Shown here: positions 36,620 to 45,655 of the stretch, in pieces
Layout: every line of letters begins with the position of its first letter
How positions within the stretch are numbered: position 1 is the first letter of the stretch
Assembly (NCBI GenBank): GCA_017514235.1
Contig: JAFWKK010000003.1
Location: 55,905-119,904, forward strand
DNA from: Kiritimatiellia bacterium
GTDB lineage: Bacteria; Verrucomicrobiota; Kiritimatiellia; RFP12; UBA1067
Reading direction: 5' to 3'
Length of the DNA: 64,000 bases
Notes under the pieces: generated by a model
What the model was told of the DNA's origin: nothing
The model's database searches: none
What the model saw: only the letters and a program-made list of their open reading frames with translations
Position numbers and translations under genes: made by a program

Positions 36620-37447
36620 TCAACCCTCCTTCGGCAGGATGCCCACGTCCTCGGCCGCCTGCTGCACGATCGCGGCGTCTATCTCGGGAGCCTTGGCCAC
36701 GTAGCCGAGCATCAGCGCGGTGTCGCAGATGTTGGTGATGCTTCTGGGCACGCCGCCGGAAATGCGGTAAAGCTCGGACAGGGCCCCTTGGTTGAAGATC
36801 CACATGTCGCCGCCAGCCGCCATGACCTTGTGCTGGACGAACTCGATGGTCTCGCTGTGCGTAAGAGGGTCTAGCGTCCAGGTAAGCTGCACCCTGGCGC
36901 GCAGGGACTGGTAGGAACGCACCATGTCCAGAAGCTCCGGAATGCCGGCCATGATGACCGTGGCGAGCTGCTGTTCGCGTCCGTCGCTGGAGGCCAGGCG
37001 CAGGTTGCTCAGGTAGTGGATGAGGTAGAGCCCGTCGTCATCGCCCAGATACTGCGCCTCGTCGATGAGAATCGCGTGGCGTTTCAGGGCGCCCGGCTTG
37101 CGGGAGAGCTCCTGGAGCGTCATGAGGCCGTCCGCGATCGAGGCGACCGTCCCCTTCACGCCCAGGCCGGCGATGACATGGCGCAGCAGCGCGAGGTGCC
37201 CCTTGGGGATGGCGTCGATGCGGATGTACGGTATGCCCGCCTGGGAAATGCGCTCGGTCAGGTTGGACAGGAGGAAGGACTTGCCCATGCCGAACTGACC
37301 GGTGAGGATGCCGGCGACCCGTCCTTCCGAAACCAGGTAGAAGAGCCGTGCCACGCCCTCCTCGAACTGGCTCGAGAGGTAGAGCTGCCGAGGGTTGTAT
37401 AAGTTGACGAACGGCGCTTCCCTGAGATTCCAATATTTCTTGTACAT
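36620..37447 (-). CDS. ExeA/GspA-type AAA ATPase of exopolysaccharide loci
   Basis: A 275-residue AAA ATPase with Walker A GQFGMGKSFLLSNL, Walker B HAILIDEAQYL and a conserved YWNLREAPFVN N-terminus. This is the pattern of ExeA-like and XrtA/EPS-associated ATPases. Those usually end in a membrane or peptidoglycan-binding part; here that part is absent and a separate single-pass protein follows immediately, as if the two were split. It begins one base after the stop of the KaiC-like gene. It probably energises assembly or localisation of the export complex. Confidence 0.85.
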   Translation of the reverse strand: MYKKYWNLREAPFVNLYNPRQLYLSSQFEEGVARLFYLVSEGRVAGILTGQFGMGKSFLLSNLTERISQAGIPYIRIDAIPKGHLALLRHVIAGLGVKGTVASIADGLMTLQELSRKPGALKRHAILIDEAQYLGDDDGLYLIHYLSNLRLASSDGREQQLATVIMAGIPELLDMVRSYQSLRARVQLTWTLDPLTHSETIEFVQHKVMAAGGDMWIFNQGALSELYRISGGVPRSITNICDTALMLGYVAKAPEIDAAIVQQAAEDVGILPKEG

Positions 37448-37448
37448 G

Positions 37449-38429
37449 TCAACCTTCTTCCTTCATTGCGGAGGCGAACGAATATTTCGCGCGTTTTTTC
37501 GTTTCTGTCTCGGCGGCAGCGAACGAATATTTCGTACGGTCCCCCTTTTCGGGCACGGGCACGGGCGCTGGCGCGGGGCTGGGATTGGGCTGCGGCACGA
37601 AATGCGAAATCTGGCCGAGTATGGACTGCGTCATGTCCATAATCACCGGATCAGCCCCATGGGAGAAGGACTCCGCGGCCGCCGGCGCCTCCTTTCGTTC
37701 GGCAGGAGTCTGGAATTCGCCCAACGACGTTGGGACAGCCGCAGGCTCCACGTCCTTCACGAACCCTTCCCGCGGCACGAACTTCAGCGGCGCCTCGTAT
37801 GGCAGGCGGACGTCCGCCGTCAGCCCCATGTAGCCGAGCACCTTCATGAAGTAGTTGCCCAGCCTGTCGCGGTAGAACTGGATCGCGATCGAGGACTTGT
37901 TCTTCATCTCCCCCCACACCTTCTTCGCGGCGGCGGAGACGGGTTCCGGCAGGGCCACGATGGTGGTAAGCCCGGATTCTTCGAGTGTCGAGATGAATTC
38001 CACGACACGCTCTGGAGCGGCAGAAACAGGATGGACTTCGAGCCAGGGTCGGGCGTCCTGGATGAAGAGGACTGTCGCCGAGATGCGGCGGGCCTCCGCG
38101 ATGATTTCCGCAAGCGATTCCCTAACGGACAGCTCCTCACCCGGCTTGTAGGCATGGTAGAGGATCGAGAGTGCGCCGATTTCTGTGGCCTTATCCAGAT
38201 CGTAGCCGACTTCGCGCGCCCGCAGTGCGACACGGTCAGCGGACTCGGCGAAAACGGCTAAGACCTGCTCATCCAGCCGGTAGTAGTTGTTCAGTACCGC
38301 GCCCGCAGCAACTTCGCGGCCTTCGCCCGAGGCACCCGTCAGAAACGTCACGTGGCCGACGTAGATGCCGGAGAGCTTGTCATCCAGCACCGGAATCCCG
38401 ACGGGGACCTTCATGATCTTCTTTGCCAT
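37449..38429 (-). CDS. RecA/KaiC-like protein with degenerate P-loop
   Basis: A 326-residue cytoplasmic protein; GGAGGAGAG precedes the ATG, which abuts the TAA of the REC-PAS gene. Residues about 10-210 follow a KaiC/RadA-like fold (VPVLDDKLSGIYVGHVTFLTG). The Walker A equivalent reads GASGEGREV, with the usual Lys and Ser/Thr replaced. A Walker B-like strand is VLFIQDARPW. The C-terminal about 100 residues are disordered, Pro-rich, and carry two KYSFA motifs 17 residues apart near the end. It may bind but not hydrolyse ATP, or act as a partner of the ExeA-type ATPase. Confidence 0.65.
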   Translation of the reverse strand: MAKKIMKVPVGIPVLDDKLSGIYVGHVTFLTGASGEGREVAAGAVLNNYYRLDEQVLAVFAESADRVALRAREVGYDLDKATEIGALSILYHAYKPGEELSVRESLAEIIAEARRISATVLFIQDARPWLEVHPVSAAPERVVEFISTLEESGLTTIVALPEPVSAAAKKVWGEMKNKSSIAIQFYRDRLGNYFMKVLGYMGLTADVRLPYEAPLKFVPREGFVKDVEPAAVPTSLGEFQTPAERKEAPAAAESFSHGADPVIMDMTQSILGQISHFVPQPNPSPAPAPVPVPEKGDRTKYSFAAAETETKKRAKYSFASAMKEEG

Positions 38430-39272
38430 TTAGGCTCTCCTCCCCGCCGCCACGGCAGCTTCAAGCTCACGCAGACGGTTTGCCATCGCGGTGATGTCCA
38501 TCAGCGTGCCCACCACCAGGTCGTGGCGAGCGCCCGAGCACTTCATCAGCTCGCAGAAAAGCACGTCCACGTGGTTGGGCTTGAGCGAGTCGACCAGGAC
38601 GGGGCCTCCGGAACCGGAATCAACAGTGTTCCTGACGACCCCGTTGAAGAGCTCGGCGTTTTGCCCCACGACGTCCGCAAGCGTGAAGCCGACCGTCCGC
38701 GAGTAGCCGACCAGCGCGTTGAAGCGGCTGTTGGCGCGCACGATCTTCCCCGTAGCGGCGTCGACCGCGAAGACGGCGGCGGCCGTCCCCTCGAGGACGG
38801 CGTTGAGCTCCCCGCCCGCGGAGGCGATGGCGGCGGCGGCGGCGGACGCCCGCTCGCAGACGCTCTTCACCCGCGCCAGCAGCATCTTCCCGTCGAAGGG
38901 CTTGCCGATCACCTCCCATGCACCGCATTCATAGAGTTCTGTAACCGTATGAAGATCGATGGCCGAGGCGGTCTCCACCACCACTGGCACCGTCTGGATG
39001 ATGCCGCTTTCGCGCAGAAACTTCAGCACCGACCATCCGTCCACCTCCTGCATGACGAGGTCAAGTATGATTGCGGAGTAGCTGTACTCGCCCTTGCGCA
39101 GCATCTCGATGGCCTGGGCACCGCCCGAAGCCTCGTGAACCTCGAAGTCGTTCTGGAATATGGCGCGCATGATGGACCGCACGACGTTTGAATCGTCAAC
39201 GATCAGGATCAGGGATTTCGCGCCCCCGCGGGCTCCGTCATGCGTGCTGAGATGATGGATTGGGATTGTCAT
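38430..39272 (-). CDS. Response regulator: receiver plus PAS domain
   Basis: A 280-residue protein. The receiver (residues about 20-140) has the acidic pair (LILIVDDSN), acceptor Asp in AIILDLVMQEVDGW, and Lys in VIGKPF. A PAS-like domain follows (about 150-265: LNAVLEGTAAAVFAVDAATG, SRFNALVGYSR). There is no DNA-binding, GGDEF or kinase output, so it should act by protein contact. It is the only stand-alone receiver in this gene run and therefore the likely end-point of the HPt relay. It sits between the ATPase genes and the barrel fusion. Confidence 0.8.
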   Translation of the reverse strand: MTIPIHHLSTHDGARGGAKSLILIVDDSNVVRSIMRAIFQNDFEVHEASGGAQAIEMLRKGEYSYSAIILDLVMQEVDGWSVLKFLRESGIIQTVPVVVETASAIDLHTVTELYECGAWEVIGKPFDGKMLLARVKSVCERASAAAAAIASAGGELNAVLEGTAAAVFAVDAATGKIVRANSRFNALVGYSRTVGFTLADVVGQNAELFNGVVRNTVDSGSGGPVLVDSLKPNHVDVLFCELMKCSGARHDLVVGTLMDITAMANRLRELEAAVAAGRRA

Positions 39273-39311
39273 GCGTACATTCCTTTACGATGTCATGGAA
39301 TCGGAGTGGCG

Positions 39312-42300
39312 TTAGAAATGGCTTAGGAGGTAGAGAAGCACCATGTGGTCGATGTAGGTCCTCATGGCCAGGATGTCGTATTCCACCGAAACCGTCAGCC
39401 AGTCGGTGATGTCGTAGCTGTAGAGGCCGCCAAAGCCCCATATGGGCTTCCACTTGGTGTCTAGGTCGTAGAAGTTCCTGAAGGAGGATTTGCGCTCGTT
39501 CCTGGAGGAGTTGTCGTCGTCGGAGCCTTCGTCGGAGGAGGTGTTGACGGAGCTCAAATAGTCCCTGATGGTCCTGTCGTCCATCGCAAAGCCGCCGCGC
39601 CCGTCGCTCTGGGAGAAGCCGCCTAAGATGTCGGCCCGGAACCGCATCTTGTCCGAATCCGTCTCATAGCGCAGCACGCCCAGCATGCGCTTGTCCCAGT
39701 AGGGCGTCCAGTAGAAGTCACTGGCGTCGCTCGTCGTGGTGGTGCTGAATCTCAGGCCGTACCAGACCGTCGGCATGGACTCGAAGGACCACAGGGACTC
39801 GAGGTTCATGAAGTACATTGCGTTGTCGTCGCGGTAGGACCAGTACTGCGTGCGACCGGACAGCTTCCAGTAGTCGAACGGCAGCCACTCCGTCGTGAGG
39901 GCGAGGGAGTCGTACGTGACGTCCTTGACGGCCGAGGCCACGTAGTCGTGGTCGAAGAGCGTCATGACGGAGAAGTTGTCCTCGGGGTTCCACCGGGCGC
40001 CGAAGGAAAACACCGCCTCGTCATTCCTCCGCATCCGCGTGAAATAGCCGCTGTTGAGGTGATCCTGCAAGTTCGCGTAATCCCCGTACCAGTACCTGCC
40101 GGAGTAGTCGGGCTTGCGCCTCGACAGCCCACCCGAGCCGAAGAGGAACACCCCGGAATCGAGGCGCCAGTTCATGCCCGCGCGCAAGTCCTCGGTGTCG
40201 GTCTTGAAGTTGTACTTCGACTCCCCGTAGGACACGTCGGTCATCGTCTGCGCGTTCCAGTAGGGCCGGACGGTCTGCTTGATCTCGCCCCTGTGGTATT
40301 CGCCGTACAGGCCGATCCTGTCGTTCCAGTTGGCCCCGGCCTTCGCACCGTACCTGACGATCTCCACCTGGTCGTTGGCCTTGGTGTGGGAGAGGTCGAC
40401 CTGCCCGTAGGGATGGGCGGGATCGAACCAGGGCTTATCCTTCTCCTTGGACATCTGCCACTCGAGCTCCGGCTCGCGCAAGTCGCCCGCGACCTGCTTC
40501 GCCCCCCCGCCTTCGCCGGGATCGTTCCGACGGATCGTCGTGTCGTTGCGGTCGTCTTGCTCCGCGTCGTGCGCGGACGTCCCGCCCGAGACCGTCTCCA
40601 GCAATGGGCGCATGCTGGCGGAGACGCGGTTGCGGAAGCGGTGGCGGATGCTGTAGTCAAGCTTGGTGCACAGGTCTTCGGGATAGCCGGCCTTGCGCAG
40701 GCTGGCCACGATCTTGTTCGCCTCGTTCGGCTGGTTGAGGAGCATCGCCAGCTCGGCGCGCATCCGGCGGCCGAGGAAGTAAGGATGGAATTCGTAGGCG
40801 TGCCGGACGACGTCCTCGCCCTCGTCCGCCCAGCTGGGCTCGTAGCGGCGCGCGATCATCGGGTCGTCACCAGTCAAGGTGAAGCCGGTGTTGCTCTGCA
40901 CGAAGCCGAGGCTATATGAGCTGGCAGCCTCGGAGATGATGCTGTCGCTGATCGAGCGCTTGGCGCTGATGTTGCACGCGCCAACCTGGCCCAACGAGCC
41001 GAAGGGGTAGGCCACCATGGCCACGGCGCAGTCGTTCGAGCCCATCTCCCTGCGGATCTTGGCGCGGCTGTCACGAAACTCGTGGCGGATGCGCCGGTCC
41101 CATTCGTTCATCGACTCGATCCGGTTGCGGTCGGCCTTCCACAGGCGGTTGTACAGAGGGTCTCGCATGTCGGTGCCCTCCTTGTCCACGGGCGCCTTCT
41201 TGTCGCCGGAGCGGAGCGAGGACCCGACGATCCAGTTGCCGGTGTCGGCGTACTGGCGTATCTCATCCCACTCAAGCCTACTGGGCTCGAAAGATTCCGG
41301 CTCATCGGAGGGGGTGAACAGCGCGAAAGGAACGCCGAACTCCTCCGCGACACGGGTGCCCAGCACCATTTGCGAGCGGCGGGCGGTGTCGAACGTCACC
41401 GCGAAGGTCAACCGGGGGCCAAGGGAATCATCGTCATCCCAGCCTTCCTCGTCCTCGTCGCCGGCATCGCCGTCTTCATCCTGCTCGGATCGCCTGCGTT
41501 CGCGGTCCTTTCTCGTCTCCTTGTCCTTTTTGAGGTAATGCAGGCCCGTGATCATCCAGCCGACATGATCGAAGAACTTCGCCGGGAGAGGCGCTTCCTC
41601 CTCGTCGGCTTGCTCATCGACGAGATGCCGCACTTTCCTGCGGCCGGCCTTGGCGGCTTTAGCAGGGTGCCTCTCGGCGCCGATGATCCGGGGGATCTCG
41701 TCCGCCGAGACCAGTTCCCAGCCGGCTCGCTGCAGCGAACGGATGTGCTCCGTCAGGCGTCTCACGCTCGTCTGCGGCATCCAGTCGCTCTCGGTGAGGT
41801 CGGTGTACTTGAGCGTTAACACGGAGTTCTTCGAACCCGCCTCCTCGAGCTGTTTCGCCTCCGCCAACGCCTTGGCGTATTCGCCCTGGGCGGAATATAG
41901 GCGCGCGCGGTAGTAGTGTATCATCGGGTCGTCGCGGTCGAAATGCTTGAAGCACTCGCGCAGGACACGCTGCGCGGCATCGAAGTTCCGCTCCTTGATC
42001 TCCACCTCGAAGAGCAGCGCAAGCGCCCGCACGTCCTGGTGGTTGTAATTGAGGAGGACGTCTTCGATCTGGCTGCGGCAGATGTTCAACCGGTCGGACT
42101 GGTAGCAAAGCTCGGCCAGGAGCTCGCGCGCCTGCATGTTAAGGGGATCGTCCTTGACCGCCTCCTGCAACCGGTCGATGATCATGTCGGTCTTGTAGCG
42201 CTCGGGGTTGACCCGGTTGATGGCCACGCACCGGCCCGCGAGCCGGGTGAGGTACTCCGAACGCATGAGGCGGTTGGTGGTCGCCTCGATGAGCGTCTCG

Positions 42301-43109
42301 AGCGGGGTCACGTCCTCCTGGCCCGAGATCTCCGCGATATCGGCCCGGAGCCGCATGGCCGTCATGTTCTCGGGCTCCAGCTCGAGGACCTCCTGGCAAA
42401 GGCGGTCGGCCTTCTCAAGCTCGCCCACCCGCAGCTCAAGCGTGGCCTGCTCGAGTTTTATGGGAGCGCTGTCCGAGATGACTTCCGCGATGTCGCGGTA
42501 GATCTTGAGCGAGTCCTCGTCCTGAAAACGGTTTGCAAGCATCTGGGCGTAGGTGCGCTTGATGTCGACGCGGTCGGGGTCCTCCTTGACGAGCCCCTTC
42601 AAAACCGCTTCGGACTCCTCGATCTGGCCCAGTCGCATCAGGTTCTGCGCGAATGAGTACTTGAGGTCGTAGTCCCGAGGATTGATGGCGAGGGCCTTGC
42701 GGAAGGCCTCGTCCGCCTTCACCCAGTCCTTCTCGAGTATCTCGTACTGCGCGACAAGCGCGTGAGGCTTGGCCTTCTCGGGCATCAGGTCGCGCATCCG
42801 GAACCACAGGTCGCGTGTGCGCTTCTGCTGGCCGGTCCGCACGTAGCACCAGCCGAGGCCCTCCCAGCCGGCCTCCAGCGCGGGGTCGCGCGAGATTGCC
42901 TCCTCCAGGAAGGGAATGGCCTCGGCGAACTCCTCCTCCTGCAGGAGGCCGAGTCCGTGATACAGGAGCGCCTGGGCGGGCGTTACCGAGACGTCAGTCC
43001 GGCGGGACTCGTCGATCACGCGATTGAACTCGTCCTGGATGGTAGCGGCGCAAGCCGAGCCGGCGGCCAGCGCCAGCGCCATCGTGATTGCCCGTCCAAT
43101 TATCCTCAT
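39312..43109 (-). CDS. TPR / degenerate CE4 / outer-membrane barrel fusion (PgaA-like exporter)
   Basis: A 1265-residue exported protein with signal peptide (MRIIGRAITMALALAAGSACA). Residues about 40-440 are TPR repeats (for example ALLYHGLGLLQEEEFAEAIP). Residues about 450-860 resemble a polysaccharide-deacetylase/PgaB barrel (LTFAVTFDTARRSQMVLG, VAMVAYPFGSLGQ). The metal-binding His of the usual H(S/T)xxH motif is missing, and a long acidic Lys/Glu/Asp insert is present. Residues about 900-1265 are amphipathic beta strands ending in MVLLYLLSHF, an aromatic C-terminus as in Bam substrates. In pga systems the TPR-barrel exporter PgaA and deacetylase PgaB are separate; here the parts are fused. 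It is the probable outer-membrane exit of the polymer. Confidence 0.75.
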   Translation of the reverse strand: MRIIGRAITMALALAAGSACAATIQDEFNRVIDESRRTDVSVTPAQALLYHGLGLLQEEEFAEAIPFLEEAISRDPALEAGWEGLGWCYVRTGQQKRTRDLWFRMRDLMPEKAKPHALVAQYEILEKDWVKADEAFRKALAINPRDYDLKYSFAQNLMRLGQIEESEAVLKGLVKEDPDRVDIKRTYAQMLANRFQDEDSLKIYRDIAEVISDSAPIKLEQATLELRVGELEKADRLCQEVLELEPENMTAMRLRADIAEISGQEDVTPLETLIEATTNRLMRSEYLTRLAGRCVAINRVNPERYKTDMIIDRLQEAVKDDPLNMQARELLAELCYQSDRLNICRSQIEDVLLNYNHQDVRALALLFEVEIKERNFDAAQRVLRECFKHFDRDDPMIHYYRARLYSAQGEYAKALAEAKQLEEAGSKNSVLTLKYTDLTESDWMPQTSVRRLTEHIRSLQRAGWELVSADEIPRIIGAERHPAKAAKAGRRKVRHLVDEQADEEEAPLPAKFFDHVGWMITGLHYLKKDKETRKDRERRRSEQDEDGDAGDEDEEGWDDDDSLGPRLTFAVTFDTARRSQMVLGTRVAEEFGVPFALFTPSDEPESFEPSRLEWDEIRQYADTGNWIVGSSLRSGDKKAPVDKEGTDMRDPLYNRLWKADRNRIESMNEWDRRIRHEFRDSRAKIRREMGSNDCAVAMVAYPFGSLGQVGACNISAKRSISDSIISEAASSYSLGFVQSNTGFTLTGDDPMIARRYEPSWADEGEDVVRHAYEFHPYFLGRRMRAELAMLLNQPNEANKIVASLRKAGYPEDLCTKLDYSIRHRFRNRVSASMRPLLETVSGGTSAHDAEQDDRNDTTIRRNDPGEGGGAKQVAGDLREPELEWQMSKEKDKPWFDPAHPYGQVDLSHTKANDQVEIVRYGAKAGANWNDRIGLYGEYHRGEIKQTVRPYWNAQTMTDVSYGESKYNFKTDTEDLRAGMNWRLDSGVFLFGSGGLSRRKPDYSGRYWYGDYANLQDHLNSGYFTRMRRNDEAVFSFGARWNPEDNFSVMTLFDHDYVASAVKDVTYDSLALTTEWLPFDYWKLSGRTQYWSYRDDNAMYFMNLESLWSFESMPTVWYGLRFSTTTTSDASDFYWTPYWDKRMLGVLRYETDSDKMRFRADILGGFSQSDGRGGFAMDDRTIRDYLSSVNTSSDEGSDDDNSSRNERKSSFRNFYDLDTKWKPIWGFGGLYSYDITDWLTVSVEYDILAMRTYIDHMVLLYLLSHF

Positions 43110-43124
43110 CGTGCCTCCTGCGGG

Positions 43125-43859
43125 TTACTTCTTGTCGGGCCAGTAGGTCCTGAGCACGTCCTCCGCGACGATTTTCGCGCCAGAGAAGGACAGGTGGATG
43201 CCGTCCGTGTCGCGCACCGTGACCGCCGAGCCCGTCTTGGAGAAGATGGTCTGCGTGTAGCGTCCCGGCCGGATCGTGAGCACCTTGCCCATGTCGTACC
43301 TGTGGAACCGGTCGCGGTACTTCTCGTCGCCCGCAATCTCGGCGACGATGCCGGCGACGAGCTGCGCGTGCTGCTCGTTGCCGTCGGACTTCATCGGCGG
43401 CGTAAGCATCCACACGGCGTGGGTTACGCCGTTCGTGTAGAGGGCGTCGAGAAGCTCCTCGATGCGGCACTTGTACTCGACGCGCCACGTGTCCGTCCCC
43501 ACCATGGCCATGCTGCCCGTACGGCTCTCGAGGGTTTGCCTGTCGTTCGTACCCAACGCAATGAAGGCGGTCTTCGGCTTCACCCGCTCGCAGAGCTCCT
43601 TGGCCTTCTCCGGCCAGTTGAAGACCGACGGCCGGGCAAGTCCGGAACCGAGCGACGAGAATGACTCGGCCGGGGTCACTTCCTTCGCCTTGAAGGCCTT
43701 CTCCATGCCCTTGCCGAGCATCTTCATCATAGAGTCGCCAATGAAGATGACGGGCGTGTCGAGCTTGACCGGCTCCCCGATCTTCGGAGCGTCCGGCTCC
43801 GCGCCAGTCGCCGTAATCGCCGCCATCAGGACTGCCACAGTCATGAGTTTGCTTGTCAT
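43125..43859 (-). CDS. Exported SGNH-hydrolase-family protein (acetyltransferase/esterase)
   Basis: A 244-residue protein; ATG 43859 follows AGGAAGG and gives a signal peptide (TSKLMTVAVLMAAITATGA). The SGNH blocks are intact: Ser in IFIGDSMMKML (about 42), GxND in IALGTNDRQ (about 105), and DxxH in DTDGIHLS (about 221). It looks like the DUF459/AlgJ-type enzymes that complete O-acetylation of exported polysaccharide together with an MBOAT protein. The MBOAT gene lies two genes upstream. It could alternatively be a deacetylating esterase. Confidence 0.8.
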   Translation of the reverse strand: MTSKLMTVAVLMAAITATGAEPDAPKIGEPVKLDTPVIFIGDSMMKMLGKGMEKAFKAKEVTPAESFSSLGSGLARPSVFNWPEKAKELCERVKPKTAFIALGTNDRQTLESRTGSMAMVGTDTWRVEYKCRIEELLDALYTNGVTHAVWMLTPPMKSDGNEQHAQLVAGIVAEIAGDEKYRDRFHRYDMGKVLTIRPGRYTQTIFSKTGSAVTVRDTDGIHLSFSGAKIVAEDVLRTYWPDKK

Positions 43860-43893
43860 TTTACCTTCCTTGTTTTTCATTGGATGTTATTTG

Positions 43894-44133
43894 CTATTGC
43901 GGGTTATCTTCCTGGTCGAGCCACCGCCCGCGAACGCGCGCGGTTCCCCGGCGGAGAAAATCCAGTCGGAACATCGCCGAGAGACGTGCAACCGGACGCA
44001 CGAGCGCCTTCGCCGCGTCGCGGGCAACGCCGTAGTCCATGTTCTCGGCGTTCTTCTCCATCGCCGGCGCATTCATGAGCGCCACAAGCGCGTAGAACAC
44101 GGCAAGGCCGGCCGCCGCCGCCCGCCAAGTCAC
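43894..44133 (-). CDS. Small single-pass membrane protein of the acyltransferase module
   Basis: A 79-codon frame starting at GTG 44133 with AAGGAAG upstream; other in-frame starts (GTG near 44163) are possible. It has one N-terminal hydrophobic helix (AAAAGLAVFYALVALM) and a basic tail ending RGRWLDQEDNPQ. It lies exactly between the MBOAT and SGNH genes. Small membrane subunits linking these two enzymes occur in several O-acetylation systems, which is the likely role. No homology was recognised. Confidence 0.55.
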   Translation of the reverse strand: MTWRAAAAGLAVFYALVALMNAPAMEKNAENMDYGVARDAAKALVRPVARLSAMFRLDFLRRGTARVRGRWLDQEDNPQ

Positions 44134-44170
44134 GTTTCTTCCTTCAGAGTCCTTAATAGCCACGCCTCCT

Positions 44171-45655
44171 TCAGAACTGGAAATAGATGAACGGAGCCAC
44201 GCCTTCGGGGGCGAGTCCAAGGATGACGGTAAACACGACCGCCGCCAGGCCGCCCTGCACCCACACGGGCCACCTGCGCAAGCGATCGGTGAGCCAGGCG
44301 AGCCGCGCTCCGTCGCAGAGCTGCAGGGCGAAGCCCGCCGCCAGCATCGCCGCGCCAGCCGTCACCGGCAGCGTGGACTCCACGCCTACTGCCTTGAACG
44401 CATTGAGGACCCCCTTGAAGGTCTCCATGCCGCCTGCGGAGCCCGCCCTGAAGAGAATCCACAGGAAGGCGACCACGTGGAACACGAATATCCGCGCAAG
44501 CCACTTCGGCGGGCGGAAGGAAACGAGGCGGCCGAGCATGCGCTCCACCGCCAGCAGCGCACCATGCATGATCCCCCACAGCGCGAACGCCCAGCCCGCC
44601 CCGTGCCAGAGCCCGCCCAGGAACATGGTGAGCATGAGGTTCGCGTAGGTTCTCGCCTTCCCCTTGCGCGAGCCGCCCAGGGGGATGTAGAGGTAGTCGC
44701 GGAGCCACGACGAGAGCGAGATGTGCCAGCGGCGCCAGAACGTCTTGAAGCTGTCGGAGAAATAGGGCGCGTCGAAATTGATCGGGAACTCGAAGCCCAG
44801 CAGCAGCGCACAGCCGATCGCGATGTCAGAGTAGGCAGAGAAGTCGCAGTAGATCTGCAAGGTGTAGGCGTACACGCCCATGAGTGCGTCGATGGTGCCG
44901 AATTCTTCCGGCATGGCGAAGAGCGGATCCGCGAGGTTCGCGGCGAGGTAGTCCGCGATGACCATCTTCTTGACGAGCCCCGCGAGGATGAGCACGCCTG
45001 CGCGCGAGGCATCCAGCCTCGTCTCCGTCCCCGGCAGGTTCTCCATCGCCGGGATGAGGTGGCCCGCCCGGACGATCGGCCCGGCCACGAGCTGCGGGAA
45101 GAAGGCAAGGTAGTTCGCGAAGTCGATCCAGCGCCTCGCGGGCCTTACCTCGCCGCGCGCCACGTCAATCACGTAGCTCAGCGCCTGGAAGGTGTAGAAG
45201 GATATGCCAACGGGGAGGACGATCTTGTCCAGAAATGGCTGCGCCGACTCCAGGAAGGCGATCCACTCATCGCCTCGGCCAAGCCAGCCGGCCACCTTCA
45301 CCCCCAGCGGGGCGACAGCCCCGTTGAAGAGGAATCCCGTGTACTTGAAGAACACGAGCACGCCGATGTTGAACGCGACCGCCAGCGCCACCGGCAGTCT
45401 GCCCGCCTGCCTCCCTCGCCCGGCCATCCACAGGGCGAAGCCATGGTTGATGACGGAAGACGCGAGCAGCATCAGCGCAAACGGCCAGCTCCACCAGCCG
45501 TAGAACACTAGACTCGCGGCGAGCAGCACCAGCTTCCTCAGCGAGACGAACCCCCTTTCGCAGCCTGCATACCGCTCCGCCAGCGCCGCCAGGCCCCAGT
45601 TGAGGCCGAAGACGACCGCGAAGAACACGGCAAACGTCAAGGTCGGAAACAGCAT
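44171..45655 (-). CDS. MBOAT-family O-acyltransferase (AlgI-like)
   Basis: A 494-residue polytopic membrane protein. ATG 45655 overlaps the preceding stop (TGATG); the longer frame is a shadow. AlgI/DltB motifs are clear: FPQLVAGPIVRAGHLIP, then TFWRRWHISLSSWLRDYLYIPLGG, then GLWHGAGWAFALWG with the catalytic His at about 348. It moves an acyl group, usually acetyl, across the inner membrane for transfer to a polysaccharide. With the neighbouring small membrane protein and SGNH protein it forms an O-acetylation module for the polymer made by the GT2. Confidence 0.9.
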   Translation of the reverse strand: MLFPTLTFAVFFAVVFGLNWGLAALAERYAGCERGFVSLRKLVLLAASLVFYGWWSWPFALMLLASSVINHGFALWMAGRGRQAGRLPVALAVAFNIGVLVFFKYTGFLFNGAVAPLGVKVAGWLGRGDEWIAFLESAQPFLDKIVLPVGISFYTFQALSYVIDVARGEVRPARRWIDFANYLAFFPQLVAGPIVRAGHLIPAMENLPGTETRLDASRAGVLILAGLVKKMVIADYLAANLADPLFAMPEEFGTIDALMGVYAYTLQIYCDFSAYSDIAIGCALLLGFEFPINFDAPYFSDSFKTFWRRWHISLSSWLRDYLYIPLGGSRKGKARTYANLMLTMFLGGLWHGAGWAFALWGIMHGALLAVERMLGRLVSFRPPKWLARIFVFHVVAFLWILFRAGSAGGMETFKGVLNAFKAVGVESTLPVTAGAAMLAAGFALQLCDGARLAWLTDRLRRWPVWVQGGLAAVVFTVILGLAPEGVAPFIYFQF

